Origin: Nocardioides sp. Root140
Lineage (GTDB): Bacteria; Actinomycetota; Actinomycetes; Propionibacteriales; Nocardioidaceae
Length of the DNA: 62,834 bases
Direction of reading: 5' to 3'
NCBI RefSeq assembly: GCF_001426745.1
Contig: NZ_LMFI01000015.1
Span: 1-62,834 of the forward strand
Shown here: in pieces, positions 26,985 to 35,188 of the stretch
Position numbering within the stretch: position 1 is the stretch's first letter
Layout: each line of letters begins with the position of its first letter
Notes under the pieces: generated by a model
The model's input: the letters and a program-made list of their open reading frames with translations, nothing else
Database searches by the model: none
Told to the model about the DNA's origin: nothing
Translations under genes and position numbers: made by a program

Positions 26985-28442
26985 ATGACCACCATCGACT
27001 ACGACAGCTTCTACCTGGACGGCGAGTGGGCGTCGCCGACCACCACCCAGCGCATCGACGTCCACTCGCCGACGACGGAGCAGTTCATCGGCAGTGTCCC
27101 GGAAGCGGCTGAAGGCGACGTCGACAACGCCGTGGCCGCCGCCCGCCGTGCCTTCGACGACCCGTCCGGTTGGGCAACGTGGGAGCCGGCCAGGCGCACC
27201 GAGGTCCTTGAGCGGTTCGCCGCCGCCCTCGAGGCGCGCGGCCCCGAGACCGCGCGACGCGTCTCCATCCAGAACGGCATGCCGCTGTGGCTGGCGATGA
27301 ACTTCGAGGCCGGCTTCCCCGCACTTCTCCTGCGCTACTACGCCGGCCTGGTCGAAACGGGCAAGGAAGAACGTCGCCAGGGCATGCTCGGCAAGCAGGC
27401 TCTGGTGCTGAAGGAGCCGATCGGTGTGGTGGCCGCCATCGTGCCGTGGAACGTTCCGCAGGCGATCACGTTCCTCAAGCTCGCCCCGGCGCTGGCTTCC
27501 GGCTGCACCGTGGTGCTCAAGCCGGCGCCGGAGACCGTCCTTGACGCGTTCCTGATGGCAGAGGCGGCCGTTGAGGCGGGCCTGCCCCCGGGAGTGCTCA
27601 ACGTCGTCCCCGCCGGGCGCGAGGTAGGCGGCTACCTGGTCCAGCACCCCGGTGTCGACAAGGTCTCCTTCACCGGCTCCACCGCCGCCGGTCGGGCGAT
27701 CGCCTCGACCTGCGGCAACCTGCTGCGTCCGGTCACTCTCGAGCTCGGCGGCAAGTCTGCCGCGGTGGTGCTGGACGACGCGAACCTCGCGGAGACCATC
27801 GAGGACTTCTTCGCCGCCACGATGCTGAACAACGGGCAGATCTGCTGGCTCGGGACGCGCGTCCTGGCGCCTCGCACGCGGTACGACGAAGTGCTCGACA
27901 CGATCGCCGGACTGGCAGAGTCGCTCGTCGTCGGCGATCCGCTGGCGGACGGGACACAGGTCGGCCCGCTGGTTTCCGAACGTCAGCGCGACCGCGTCGA
28001 GTCGTACATCCGGAAGGGAAGCAGTGACGGTGGTCGCTTGGTGGTCGGTGGCGGCCGACCGGCCGACCTCGACAAGGGGTGGTTCGTCGAGCCGACGGTC
28101 TTCGCTGACGTGGATCGCAAGGCAACCATCGCCCAGGAGGAGATCTTCGGTCCAGTCCTGGCGGTGATTCCGTACGAGGACGAGGACGACGCCGTGGCGA
28201 TCGCCAATGACAGCGAGTACGGACTCGGCGGTTCGGTCTGGACCGCCGATCCTGCGCGCGGCGAGTCCTTCGCCCGGCGTGTGCGCACTGGCACGATCGG
28301 GGTGAACGGATATTCCAACGACCCGTTCGCACCGTTCGGCGGGGTGCGCTCCAGCGGGCTCGGTCGTGAGCTCGGCCCCGAAGGTCTCGCCGCGTTCCAG
28401 TCGATGAAGACGATCTATCTGGACGAGACCAACGACGACTGA
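26985..28442 (+). CDS. NAD(P)-dependent aldehyde dehydrogenase
   Basis: 485 residues. PWNVPQ, the GSTAAGR cofactor loop, LELGGKS with the catalytic Glu, and NNGQICWLGTR with the catalytic Cys are present. Oxidises the aldehyde from the upstream alcohol dehydrogenase to the carboxylate, ready for CoA activation. Last gene of the P450 operon; a hairpin follows. Confidence 0.93.
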   Translation: MTTIDYDSFYLDGEWASPTTTQRIDVHSPTTEQFIGSVPEAAEGDVDNAVAAARRAFDDPSGWATWEPARRTEVLERFAAALEARGPETARRVSIQNGMPLWLAMNFEAGFPALLLRYYAGLVETGKEERRQGMLGKQALVLKEPIGVVAAIVPWNVPQAITFLKLAPALASGCTVVLKPAPETVLDAFLMAEAAVEAGLPPGVLNVVPAGREVGGYLVQHPGVDKVSFTGSTAAGRAIASTCGNLLRPVTLELGGKSAAVVLDDANLAETIEDFFAATMLNNGQICWLGTRVLAPRTRYDEVLDTIAGLAESLVVGDPLADGTQVGPLVSERQRDRVESYIRKGSSDGGRLVVGGGRPADLDKGWFVEPTVFADVDRKATIAQEEIFGPVLAVIPYEDEDDAVAIANDSEYGLGGSVWTADPARGESFARRVRTGTIGVNGYSNDPFAPFGGVRSSGLGRELGPEGLAAFQSMKTIYLDETNDD

Positions 28443-28447
28443 CGCCT

Positions 28448-28482
28448 GATGCCTGCCCGGTGAGAACCGCCGGGCGGGCATC
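28448..28482. terminator. Bidirectional terminator after the P450 operon
   Basis: Arms 28448-28460 and 28470-28482 form a 13-bp stem with one G-T wobble and a 9-base loop, between the aldehyde dehydrogenase stop and the BadH-like stop on the other strand. Confidence 0.75.
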
Positions 28483-28493
28483 GGGTTCACCGA

Positions 28494-29252
28494 TCAGCTC
28501 GGCAGGTGGACCATCATGCCGCCGTCGACCGGGATCACCTGACCGGTGATGAACGAAGCCCGTTGCGAGGCGAGGAACAGGTAGGCCTCCGCCAGCTCCT
28601 CGGGCTGTCCGAACCGGCGCAGCGGCGTGTTGGCGCGGACGCTCCGCGCCCGGTCCTCGGGAAAGCGTTCGAGCGCACGCGGGGTCGCGGTGACGCCCGG
28701 CGCCACGCAGTTGCACCGGACGCCCTGTGGGCCGTACTGGGTGGCGACGTACCGGGTGAGTGCCTCGACCCCCGCCTTCGCGATGCCGTACGACGACCAG
28801 CCGACGTCGGCCGCGCGGGCTTGCGTCGACGACGTGGTCACGACGGCTCCGTTCCCCACTGCGACCAGATGGGGCAGGGCCCGGGCGGTGAGGTGGCTGG
28901 TGGCGCGGAGGTTCACGTCGAGGCTCAGGTCCCAGGTACGCCGGGAGCTCTCCTCGACCGAGCCCTCGGAGCCGACGAAGACGCCGGCGATGTTGATCAG
29001 CGCGTCGATCCGCCCGTGCTCGGCGACCACTTGTTCGACGAAGCCGTCGATGGCCGACTCGTCCCGGAGGTCCAACGGGTGCGCATGGCCACCGATCTCA
29101 TCCGCGACCTCGGTCAGCGGCCCCTGGTCGCGATCCACGAGGACGGTGACGGCTCCCTCTGCCGCGAAGAGCCGCGCCGTGGCGCCGCCGATGCCACCGC
29201 CCGCCCCCGTGATGATGACGACCTTGTTCTCGAACTCGTTGCCTTGGCTCAT
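28494..29252 (-). CDS. Short-chain dehydrogenase, BadH-like (2-hydroxycyclohexanecarboxyl-CoA dehydrogenase candidate)
   Basis: 252 residues with a full catalytic set: GAGGGIGGAT cofactor loop, Ser in TTSSTQA, YGIAK, and FITGQVIPVDGG near the end. The N-terminal VVIITGAGGGIGGATARLFA closely resembles BadH of Rhodopseudomonas palustris, which oxidises 2-hydroxycyclohexane-1-carboxyl-CoA to the 2-keto ester. The BadI-type hydrolase that would use that product is two genes upstream on the same strand. Substrate assignment rests on this pairing. The frame remains open further upstream but covers the next gene out of frame, so the ATG at 29252 is used. Confidence 0.8.
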   Translation of the reverse strand: MSQGNEFENKVVIITGAGGGIGGATARLFAAEGAVTVLVDRDQGPLTEVADEIGGHAHPLDLRDESAIDGFVEQVVAEHGRIDALINIAGVFVGSEGSVEESSRRTWDLSLDVNLRATSHLTARALPHLVAVGNGAVVTTSSTQARAADVGWSSYGIAKAGVEALTRYVATQYGPQGVRCNCVAPGVTATPRALERFPEDRARSVRANTPLRRFGQPEELAEAYLFLASQRASFITGQVIPVDGGMMVHLPS

Positions 29253-29333
29253 TGCGTCAACGTAGGTCTGCGGCAGCAGGAACGTAAGCGCGCCGGCGGG
29301 AGCCGCTGTGGGCCAGCACATCGAGGCGTGTCT

Positions 29334-29354
29334 CCCGTCTGTCGCACAGACGGG
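29334..29354 (-). terminator. Hairpin A between acyl-CoA dehydrogenase and BadH-like gene
   Basis: CCCGTCTGT at 29334-29342 pairs with ACAGACGGG at 29346-29354 around a 3-base loop, downstream of the acyl-CoA dehydrogenase stop. Confidence 0.55.
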
Positions 29355-29355
29355 A

Positions 29356-29387
29356 ACGGGCCCCGCCGGTAAGCCGGCGAGGCCCGT
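29356..29387 (-). terminator. Hairpin B between acyl-CoA dehydrogenase and BadH-like gene
   Basis: ACGGGCC (29356-29362) and GCCGG (29365-29369) pair with CCGGC (29374-29378) and GGCCCGT (29381-29387), a 12-bp stem with a 2x2 internal loop. With hairpin A it probably ends or reduces the badI-dehydrogenase transcript. Confidence 0.65.
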
Positions 29388-29401
29388 CGTGTGGGTCGGG
29401 G

Positions 29402-30538
29402 TCAGAAGATCGACTTGGCGATGATCTCGCGCTGGATCTCGTTGGTTCCTCCGAAGATCGGCGGCGCGAGCGCGCGCCGTACCTGGAACTCCATGCCGTA
29501 CTCCCGGGCGTAGCCGGCGCCACCCATCAGCTGCATGGCCTCCAGGGCGGCGTTCTTGGCGACCTCGGTGGCGCGCATCTTGGCCATCGACGACTCCGCC
29601 GAGAGTCCGTCCTCGTGGCCGTCGTCGATGGCCTGGGCGACGTCGTAGACGAAGGCCCTCGTGGTCGCGATGTCGGTGGCGAGGTCGGCGACCCGGTGGC
29701 GCAGGGCCTGGAAGTTGCTGGTCGGCTGGCCGAACGCCTCGCGCTGCTTCATGTAGGCAACCGCGTCGTCGAGCGATCGGCGTGCGGCCCCGATGCTGAA
29801 GGCCGCGATGATCATCCGCTCCACGCTGAGTCCGCGCATCAGGTGCTTCCAGCCCTGTCCGGCGGTGCCGACGACGTTGGCGGCGGGCACCCGGACGCCG
29901 GTGAAGAACACGTCGTTGCAGGTGCGGGCCTCCATCGTGCGCACCTCGCGCATCTCGATTCCCGGCGTGGCCGTCGGGACCATCAACAACGTGAGCCCCT
30001 CGTGCTTGGGGCCGGAGGAGTCCTCGCGGACCAGGACCAGCATGTGCTCCGCGATGTGGGCCACGGAGATCCAGGTCTTCTGTCCGTCGATGACGTATTC
30101 GTCGCCGTCCCGCACCGCGCGCGTGCGGACCGCGCCGAGGTCGGACCCGGTGCCCGGCTCCGAGAGCGCGATGGCCTCCGTGACACCGCCGGCCAGGTTG
30201 GAGCAGATCAGCTTCTTCTGCTCCTCGTTGCCCCACTTGAGGTAGGTCTGGGCAGCGGTGAGTCCGGTGGTGTAGGCGAGCAGTCCCGGGAGCAGGCCGC
30301 GGTGCGCCTCCTCGATGAAGACGCACTCGTCGACGAAGCCGGCCCCGCCTCCGCCGTACTCCTCGGGAAGGGAGACGCCGAGCCAGCCGAGCTCCGAGAG
30401 CTTGGTGAGGATCTCCGGGCTGTGCGCCCGCGTCTCGTTCTCGGTCAGTTCGTCGAGCCGGGCCTGGGTCCCACACTCGCGGGCTGCGAAGTCGGCGATC
30501 GCGGCCGCGAACTCGAGTCGTTCGGCGTCGAGCCTCAT
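29402..30538 (-). CDS. Acyl-CoA dehydrogenase
   Basis: 378-residue FAD enzyme for alpha,beta-desaturation of an acyl-CoA. Domain order is normal: helical N-terminus, beta domain with ALSEPGTGSDL and TWISVA, helical C-terminus with QLMGGAGYARE. The usual C-terminal catalytic Glu of short/medium-chain enzymes is Gly here (IFGGTNEIQ), while Glu-240 in GLSVERMI occupies the helix-G position used by isovaleryl- and long-chain acyl-CoA dehydrogenases. That suggests a branched or cyclic acyl substrate. Cotranscribed with the BadI gene (17-base gap). Confidence 0.9.
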   Translation of the reverse strand: MRLDAERLEFAAAIADFAARECGTQARLDELTENETRAHSPEILTKLSELGWLGVSLPEEYGGGGAGFVDECVFIEEAHRGLLPGLLAYTTGLTAAQTYLKWGNEEQKKLICSNLAGGVTEAIALSEPGTGSDLGAVRTRAVRDGDEYVIDGQKTWISVAHIAEHMLVLVREDSSGPKHEGLTLLMVPTATPGIEMREVRTMEARTCNDVFFTGVRVPAANVVGTAGQGWKHLMRGLSVERMIIAAFSIGAARRSLDDAVAYMKQREAFGQPTSNFQALRHRVADLATDIATTRAFVYDVAQAIDDGHEDGLSAESSMAKMRATEVAKNAALEAMQLMGGAGYAREYGMEFQVRRALAPPIFGGTNEIQREIIAKSIF

Positions 30539-30555
30539 GGCGTCTCCCGGACCCG

Positions 30556-31350
30556 TCAGTTGCCGCGGTAGGCGGAGAAGTCGGGCTGGCGCTTCTCGTT
30601 GAACGCCGTGATGCCCTCCTTTGCCTCAGGGGTCTCGCCGAACATCTTCAACGTCGTGATCGCCATGTTGCCGATGCTGACGAAGTGCTCGGTGTCGCTG
30701 TTGAACGACTGCTTGAGCACCTTCAGCGCGGTGGGGGAGTAGGAGTTCATCGTGTCCGCCCAGGCGCGGACCTCGGTCATCAGGTCGGCGGCCGGCACGA
30801 CCTTGTTGACCAGGCCCCAGTCCTCGGCCTCCTTCGCGGAGAGACGGCGGAGCATGAACCAGATCTCGCGGGCGCGCTTCTCGCCGATGACGCGGGCCAG
30901 GTAGCCCGAGCCGAGGCCGGCGTCGAAGCTGCCGACGCGAGGACCGTTCTGGCCGAAGGTCGCGGTGTCGGCGGCGATGGTCAGGTCGGCGAGCACGTGC
31001 AGCACGTGGCCGCCGCCGATGGCGATGCCGTTGACGGCGGCGATCACGGGCTTGGGGATGTCGCGCATGACGCGGTGCAGCGCCTCGACCTCGAACAGGC
31101 CGCTCACGGACGGGCCGTAGTCGCCGGTCTCCGCGCGCTGCTTCTGGTCCCCGCCGGAGCAGAAGGCCTTCTCGCCGGCACCTGTGAGGCAGACGGTGCC
31201 GACCTCGTTGCTGCCCCAGGCGCGCTTGAACGCCAGGACCAGCTCGTCGACCGTCTGCGCGCGGAAGGCGTTGTAGCGCTCCGGCCGGTTGATGGTGATC
31301 GTGGCGAGGCCGTTCTCGACCTCGTAGGTGATGTCGGTGAAGTCGTCCAT
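30556..31350 (-). CDS. badI: 2-ketocyclohexanecarboxyl-CoA hydrolase (BadI)
   Basis: 264-residue crotonase-fold ring-opening hydrolase. It closely follows Rhodopseudomonas palustris BadI (260 residues): the GGDQ segment, IGGGHVL, FGQNGPRVGSFDAG and ARVIGEKRAREIW. Asp-143 and Tyr-261 correspond to the BadI active-site Asp-140 and Tyr-258, both shifted by three. BadI splits 2-ketocyclohexane-1-carboxyl-CoA to pimeloyl-CoA. With a P450 module in reach, the real substrate may be an alkyl-substituted ring, as in terpene acid degradation. MenB is the close relative, but no menaquinone genes are nearby. Start at ATG 31350. Confidence 0.87.
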   Translation of the reverse strand: MDDFTDITYEVENGLATITINRPERYNAFRAQTVDELVLAFKRAWGSNEVGTVCLTGAGEKAFCSGGDQKQRAETGDYGPSVSGLFEVEALHRVMRDIPKPVIAAVNGIAIGGGHVLHVLADLTIAADTATFGQNGPRVGSFDAGLGSGYLARVIGEKRAREIWFMLRRLSAKEAEDWGLVNKVVPAADLMTEVRAWADTMNSYSPTALKVLKQSFNSDTEHFVSIGNMAITTLKMFGETPEAKEGITAFNEKRQPDFSAYRGN

Positions 31351-31388
31351 GAGGTGTCGCTGTCCTCTCTCGGGGTGCGGGCAGGCTT

Positions 31389-31399
31389 TGGCCTGACCA
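31389..31399 (+). promoter_or_regulatory. Putative operator, TGG-N5-CCA family
   Basis: TGGCCTGACCA followed by TTTGC, in the divergent region between badI (39 bases away) and the radical dehydratase operon (147 bases away). Confidence 0.45.
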
Positions 31400-31503
31400 T
31401 TTGCAGAATAGCCCTGAGAACGATCGTTCACAACCCCTGGTCCGGCAATGCCTCTGTGGCGGCCGCTCTTCCCGGGATGCATCATTTGTTGTACAGTATT
31501 GGG

Positions 31504-31528
31504 AACTCGCTTACAGAATACGTAGAAC
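31504..31528 (+). promoter_or_regulatory. Promoter-like element before the radical dehydratase operon
   Basis: An AT-rich 25-base block starting AACTCGCTTACAG and ending GTAGAAC, 18 bases before the ATG. It matches the block at 36965-36989, which sits 16 bases before the degenerate dehydrogenase gene: AACTC, TT, C and GTAG are at the same positions. Confidence 0.45.
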
Positions 31529-31546
31529 ATCCCACAGGAGAGTGAC

Positions 31547-32704
31547 ATGACCGTCCCAGCCATGGAGCGCCTGGTCCGGGCGGCTCGCGACACACGCGGG
31601 TACGTCGCGGCCTGGCGTGCGGCACACCCCGACGGCAAGGTCCTCGGCGTCATGCCGATGAACTTCCCCCGCGAACTCGCCCACGCCGCCGGGCTGTTGC
31701 CGGTGATCGTCCCGGACGACCAGGAGCCGGTGACCGAGGGACGCGCCCTGCTTCCTGAGTTCTACTGCGGCTTCACCCGCAACCTGGCCGACCAGGTGGC
31801 CACCGGTCGCCTCGACCTCTACGACGCCGTCTTCATGGCCGACCACTGCATCCAGCTGGTCGGCGCGGCTGACGTCGCCCGTCAGCTGCAGCCGGAGACC
31901 CCGGTCTTCTTCGGGATGCTCGCCACCTCCCTGAGCGATGCCTGGGCCGGGCAGAAGGTCGCCGAGATGATGAACACCTTCCGCGAGGAGGTCGAGGCAC
32001 TCTCGGGGTCGAAGGTGACCGACGAGTCGCTGAGGGCCAGCATCGCGGCGTACAACGCAGACCGGCGCGCCCTGCGGCAGATCTTCGACGAGCGTACGGC
32101 GGGCAGCACCGCCTGGGCGCCCACCGAGCTCCAGGACCTGGTCGCCTCGGCGATGGTGATGGACCCGGTCGAGCACCTCGCACTCCTGGAGCTGGCCCGG
32201 GCCGAGAAGGTCGGCCAGCCGCGCGACGAGCGCGTGCGGGTTCACCTCTCCGGCCACATGTGCCACGCCCCGCGCCGCGAGCTGCTCCAGGTGATCGAGG
32301 ACAGCGGCGCGCTCGTGGTCGACGACGACCTCTGGACGGGGCGGCGCTTCCTGTCCACCGACGTGGACGAGGTCCTCGAGCCGATGGAGGCCATCGGCCA
32401 CTGGTACACCTCCCGCAACGGCAACCTCCCTTGCCCGACCCGCGTGCAGCACGACGCCGACTGGGACACCTGGCTCGTGGAGTCGACGGAGCGCAGTGGT
32501 GCGGAGGCAGTGATCCACCTGATGCCGAAGTTCTGCGAGCCGCACATGCTGCTCTACCCCGAGCTCCGCAAGCGCCTCGACGCCGAGGGCATCGCGCAGC
32601 TGCTGATCGAGACCGAGCACGAGGGCATTCCGCTCGAGGCCTTCCGGACCAGGGTCGAGGCCCTCGTCGAACGTGTGCTGCGCAAGCGGCCGGCGTACGC
32701 CTGA
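31547..32704 (+). CDS. 2-hydroxyacyl-CoA dehydratase / class I benzoyl-CoA reductase small catalytic subunit (BcrC/HgdB type)
   Basis: 385 residues, the size of BcrC/BadD. Family landmarks: LYDAVFMADHCIQL (91-104), and MPKFCEPHMLLYPELRKRL (327-345) followed by LLIETEHEG. Cysteines at 74, 101, 239, 296 and 330 are candidates for ligating the 4Fe-4S cluster. In this family two related subunits receive a low-potential electron from an ATP-driven activator and form a ketyl radical, either to remove water from a 2-hydroxyacyl-CoA or to reduce an aromatic ring. Which reaction applies cannot be read from sequence. First gene of a three-gene operon. Confidence 0.85.
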   Translation: MTVPAMERLVRAARDTRGYVAAWRAAHPDGKVLGVMPMNFPRELAHAAGLLPVIVPDDQEPVTEGRALLPEFYCGFTRNLADQVATGRLDLYDAVFMADHCIQLVGAADVARQLQPETPVFFGMLATSLSDAWAGQKVAEMMNTFREEVEALSGSKVTDESLRASIAAYNADRRALRQIFDERTAGSTAWAPTELQDLVASAMVMDPVEHLALLELARAEKVGQPRDERVRVHLSGHMCHAPRRELLQVIEDSGALVVDDDLWTGRRFLSTDVDEVLEPMEAIGHWYTSRNGNLPCPTRVQHDADWDTWLVESTERSGAEAVIHLMPKFCEPHMLLYPELRKRLDAEGIAQLLIETEHEGIPLEAFRTRVEALVERVLRKRPAYA

Positions 32705-32738
32705 TCCACCACCTACTGCATGGAAGAGGGAACGCACG

Positions 32739-34070
32739 ATGACTGTGACTGCACCTGACCGCACCAACCGCCTCGCGATCACTCGCGCTGGCGGCCAGCT
32801 CATCACCGACTACTGGGAGAAGCTCTTCACCGCACGCGACGAGGGAAAGCAGATCGTCTGGTACAACGGTGGCGCGCTCAACCCGATCTTCCAGGCCGCG
32901 GGTGTCGCGTGGTGCCACGGCGAGGCGTTCTCCGCCCGTCTGGCCGCGCAGCAGATGGAGGGGCCGGCCCAGCTGGCCGGCGCAGAGTACGGCTACAGCT
33001 CCGAGCTCTGCTCCTACTCGCGCACCCACCTCGGCTGCTCCGTCCTCACCGTGCAGGGCGAGGGCGACGGCAGTGGTGTCGTCGGCATGCACGACCAGAA
33101 GGAGCTGGCTGCCCGCCTGCCCCGCCCGGACTTCTTCGTCAACAACTATGCGGGCTGCAGCACCGGCCAGCAGTGGGACGAGGTGTCCTACCGTGTGTTC
33201 GGCAAGGAGGTCCCGATCTTCAACGTCTCGCACCCGTTCCTCTGGGGAAACAAGCCCGACGCGGGCTACCTCAAGGGCGAGGAGTGGGACGCCGCCTCGA
33301 AGTACGTCGCCGACCAGTTGCGCGAGCTGATCAGCTGGCTCGAGTTCCAGACCGGGCGGCCCTTCGACTGGGACGCACTCAGTGAGTCGATGTTCTACAT
33401 CAAGCAGGCCGCCGAGCTGCGCCGGGAAGGCCTCGACCTCTGCAAGCAGAAGCCGGCACCGGCGACCTTCTGGGACTGGATCGCCTCGGTCGCACCGATC
33501 AACTTCCTTCCCGGGGACCAGGCGCTGGTCGACTACTTCGCCGGCGTACGCGACGAGATCCAGGGCCGCATCGACACCGGCGTCCAGGCGGTCGAGGGGG
33601 AGAAGTACCGCATCTACTTCGACGGCATCATGAACTGGAACAAGCTCGGCTTCCTGTCCCGCAAGTTCGCCGAGCACGGCGCATCGGTGGTGGCCGGTCG
33701 CTACATCCAGAACGCCTTCTGGCAGGAGCCGCAGCTCCTAAACCCGTCCGACCCGCTCCTCGGCATGGCACAGCACTACCTGCTCTGCCCGACCAACCAC
33801 GGCACCCGGACGCTGGACCACCTGACGCTCAAGGACTGCGCCGACTACCAGGTCGACGGGATCGCGTTCCACTCCACGCGCACCTGCCGCGCCTTCACCG
33901 GACCGCAGCGCCTGCTCGCCGCCTCGGCCGAGAAGAACCTCGGGATCCCCTCGATGTTCTTCGAGGGCGACGTCGCGGACGCCTCCTTCTACAAGGACGA
34001 GATCCTCGAGAGCCGCCTCGCGGCGATGCTCGAGGTGATCGACGTACGCCGTGAGCGTGGGTCGATGTGA
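32739..34070 (+). CDS. 2-hydroxyacyl-CoA dehydratase / class I benzoyl-CoA reductase large catalytic subunit (BcrB/HgdA type)
   Basis: 443 residues, close to BcrB/BadE (about 437). Landmarks: VWYNGGALNPIFQAAGV (40-56), YAGCSTGQQWDE (138-149), GIAFHSTRTCRAFTGPQ (374-390) and PSMFFEGDVADASF (404-417). Cysteines at 59, 91, 100, 140, 235, 350, 367 and 383. It pairs with the upstream subunit to form the catalytic heterodimer. ATG 32739 with GGAAGAGGG upstream; it overlaps the activase gene as GTGA. Confidence 0.86.
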   Translation: MTVTAPDRTNRLAITRAGGQLITDYWEKLFTARDEGKQIVWYNGGALNPIFQAAGVAWCHGEAFSARLAAQQMEGPAQLAGAEYGYSSELCSYSRTHLGCSVLTVQGEGDGSGVVGMHDQKELAARLPRPDFFVNNYAGCSTGQQWDEVSYRVFGKEVPIFNVSHPFLWGNKPDAGYLKGEEWDAASKYVADQLRELISWLEFQTGRPFDWDALSESMFYIKQAAELRREGLDLCKQKPAPATFWDWIASVAPINFLPGDQALVDYFAGVRDEIQGRIDTGVQAVEGEKYRIYFDGIMNWNKLGFLSRKFAEHGASVVAGRYIQNAFWQEPQLLNPSDPLLGMAQHYLLCPTNHGTRTLDHLTLKDCADYQVDGIAFHSTRTCRAFTGPQRLLAASAEKNLGIPSMFFEGDVADASFYKDEILESRLAAMLEVIDVRRERGSM

Positions 34071-34996
34071 CCACTCGCCACTACCTCGGGGTCGACCTCG
34101 GTTCCACGACCGCCAAGGCCGTCGTCATCGACGGCCTTGGCGGCATTGCCGCGTCGAGCACCATCGCGATGGGCGCGGTGAGCCGACGCGGCATGCAGCG
34201 GGCGATCGATGCCGCGCTGGAGTCCGCGGGCCTCGAGACTGCGGAGCTCTCAGGCACGGTGTCGACGGGGTACGGCCGCAAGCTCGTGCCCGGGGTGCAG
34301 CGCACCTTCACGGAGATCACCTGCCATGCGCGGGGAACCTCCGAGATGGTGCCCGGAGTGAGACTGGTCATCGACGTCGGGGGCCAGGACAGCAAGGCGA
34401 TCACCGTCGGTTCGGACGGCCTGGTCGACGAGTTCGCGATGAACGACCGCTGTGCCAGCGGCACCGGCCGTTTCTACGAGGTGCTGGCCCGCGCCCTGGA
34501 GTGCGAGATCGACGATCTGGGTGCGTTGGCCATGCAGGGCAACGACGATCTCGAGATCAGCACCATGTGCGCGACCTTCGCCGAGACCGAGATCGTCTCG
34601 CTGATGGCGCAGGACCTGCCGGTGGCCGACATCGCCTCCTCCGTGCACCGTGCGATCGCAGCGCGAACACTCGCCCTGGTGGCGCAGGTCGGGAAGCGCA
34701 CACCGGTGGTGCTCACCGGTGGTGTGGCGCGCAATCCGGCGGCCGTGCACTTCCTCTCGCGTGCCCTCCGGGTCGAGGTCGGGGTGCCGGAGCAGCCGCA
34801 GATCACCGGAGCGTACGGCGCCGCGCTGCTTGCGTTGGAGGCCGACCAGCGGGGTCGGCCCGTGCAGGACGTGGCCGGCGCCGATCACCTCTTTCCGCGT
34901 ACGTCGCACGACGAGCCCGGCCACTCCTGCGCCGGGTGTGACGGCAACCTGGCCGGACCTGTCGACCTCGGCGCCTCCATCGCGGTTCGTCGCTGA
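34067..34996 (+). CDS. Acyl-CoA dehydratase/benzoyl-CoA reductase activase (BadF/BadG/HgdC ATPase)
   Basis: 309-residue ASKHA-fold ATPase that should drive electrons into the dehydratase pair using ATP. GVDLGSTTAKAVV phosphate loop, DVGGQDSK, and cluster cysteines Cys-129 (NDRCASGTGRF) and Cys-168 (STMCATFAETE), matching HgdC Cys-127 and Cys-166. It is longer than HgdC (260) because of a C-terminal tail with an extra CxxC (Cys-288, Cys-291). Only one such ATPase is present, so a homodimer, as in dehydratases, is likely; benzoyl-CoA reductases use two different ones. Confidence 0.9.
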   Translation: MTTRHYLGVDLGSTTAKAVVIDGLGGIAASSTIAMGAVSRRGMQRAIDAALESAGLETAELSGTVSTGYGRKLVPGVQRTFTEITCHARGTSEMVPGVRLVIDVGGQDSKAITVGSDGLVDEFAMNDRCASGTGRFYEVLARALECEIDDLGALAMQGNDDLEISTMCATFAETEIVSLMAQDLPVADIASSVHRAIAARTLALVAQVGKRTPVVLTGGVARNPAAVHFLSRALRVEVGVPEQPQITGAYGAALLALEADQRGRPVQDVAGADHLFPRTSHDEPGHSCAGCDGNLAGPVDLGASIAVRR

Positions 34997-35060
34997 GCCC
35001 GTCGAGGCGATCCTCGATGCCTCGGAACAGCCCGACGTCACCGCCACCGACACGGTCGGC

Positions 35061-35111
35061 GTTGAATGAACGTTTGTTCAAGAACAGGTCTTGAACAAAC
35101 GTTCATTCAAC
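35061..35111. repeat. Perfect 23-bp inverted repeat between convergent genes
   Basis: Arms 35061-35083 and 35089-35111, 5-base loop ACAGG. Unlike the GC-rich terminators elsewhere in the window, the arms are only about 40% GC, and each contains the shorter palindrome TGAACGTTTGTTCA, the form of a TetR-type operator. It may be a bidirectional terminator, a regulator site, or both. Confidence 0.8.
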
Positions 35112-35188
35112 GTGGATCACACCTCAGGCGTAGGGCCTGCGCTGGTGGATTCGCGGAGTCGCGCCAGAGGCACCCGGCGTCGCTGGGA

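Noticed and set aside
28494..30476. One open frame spanning the BadH-like and acyl-CoA dehydrogenase region, suggesting a fusion
   Set aside because: The upstream part is out of frame with the dehydrogenase and has no protein-like pattern; two hairpins separate the two genes.
30556..31350. Naphthoyl synthase MenB
   Set aside because: The sequence follows BadI closely, and ring-degradation genes, not menaquinone genes, surround it.
31547..34996. Calling the operon a true four-subunit benzoyl-CoA reductase (BcrABCD)
   Set aside because: Only one activase gene is present; the call is kept at family level.
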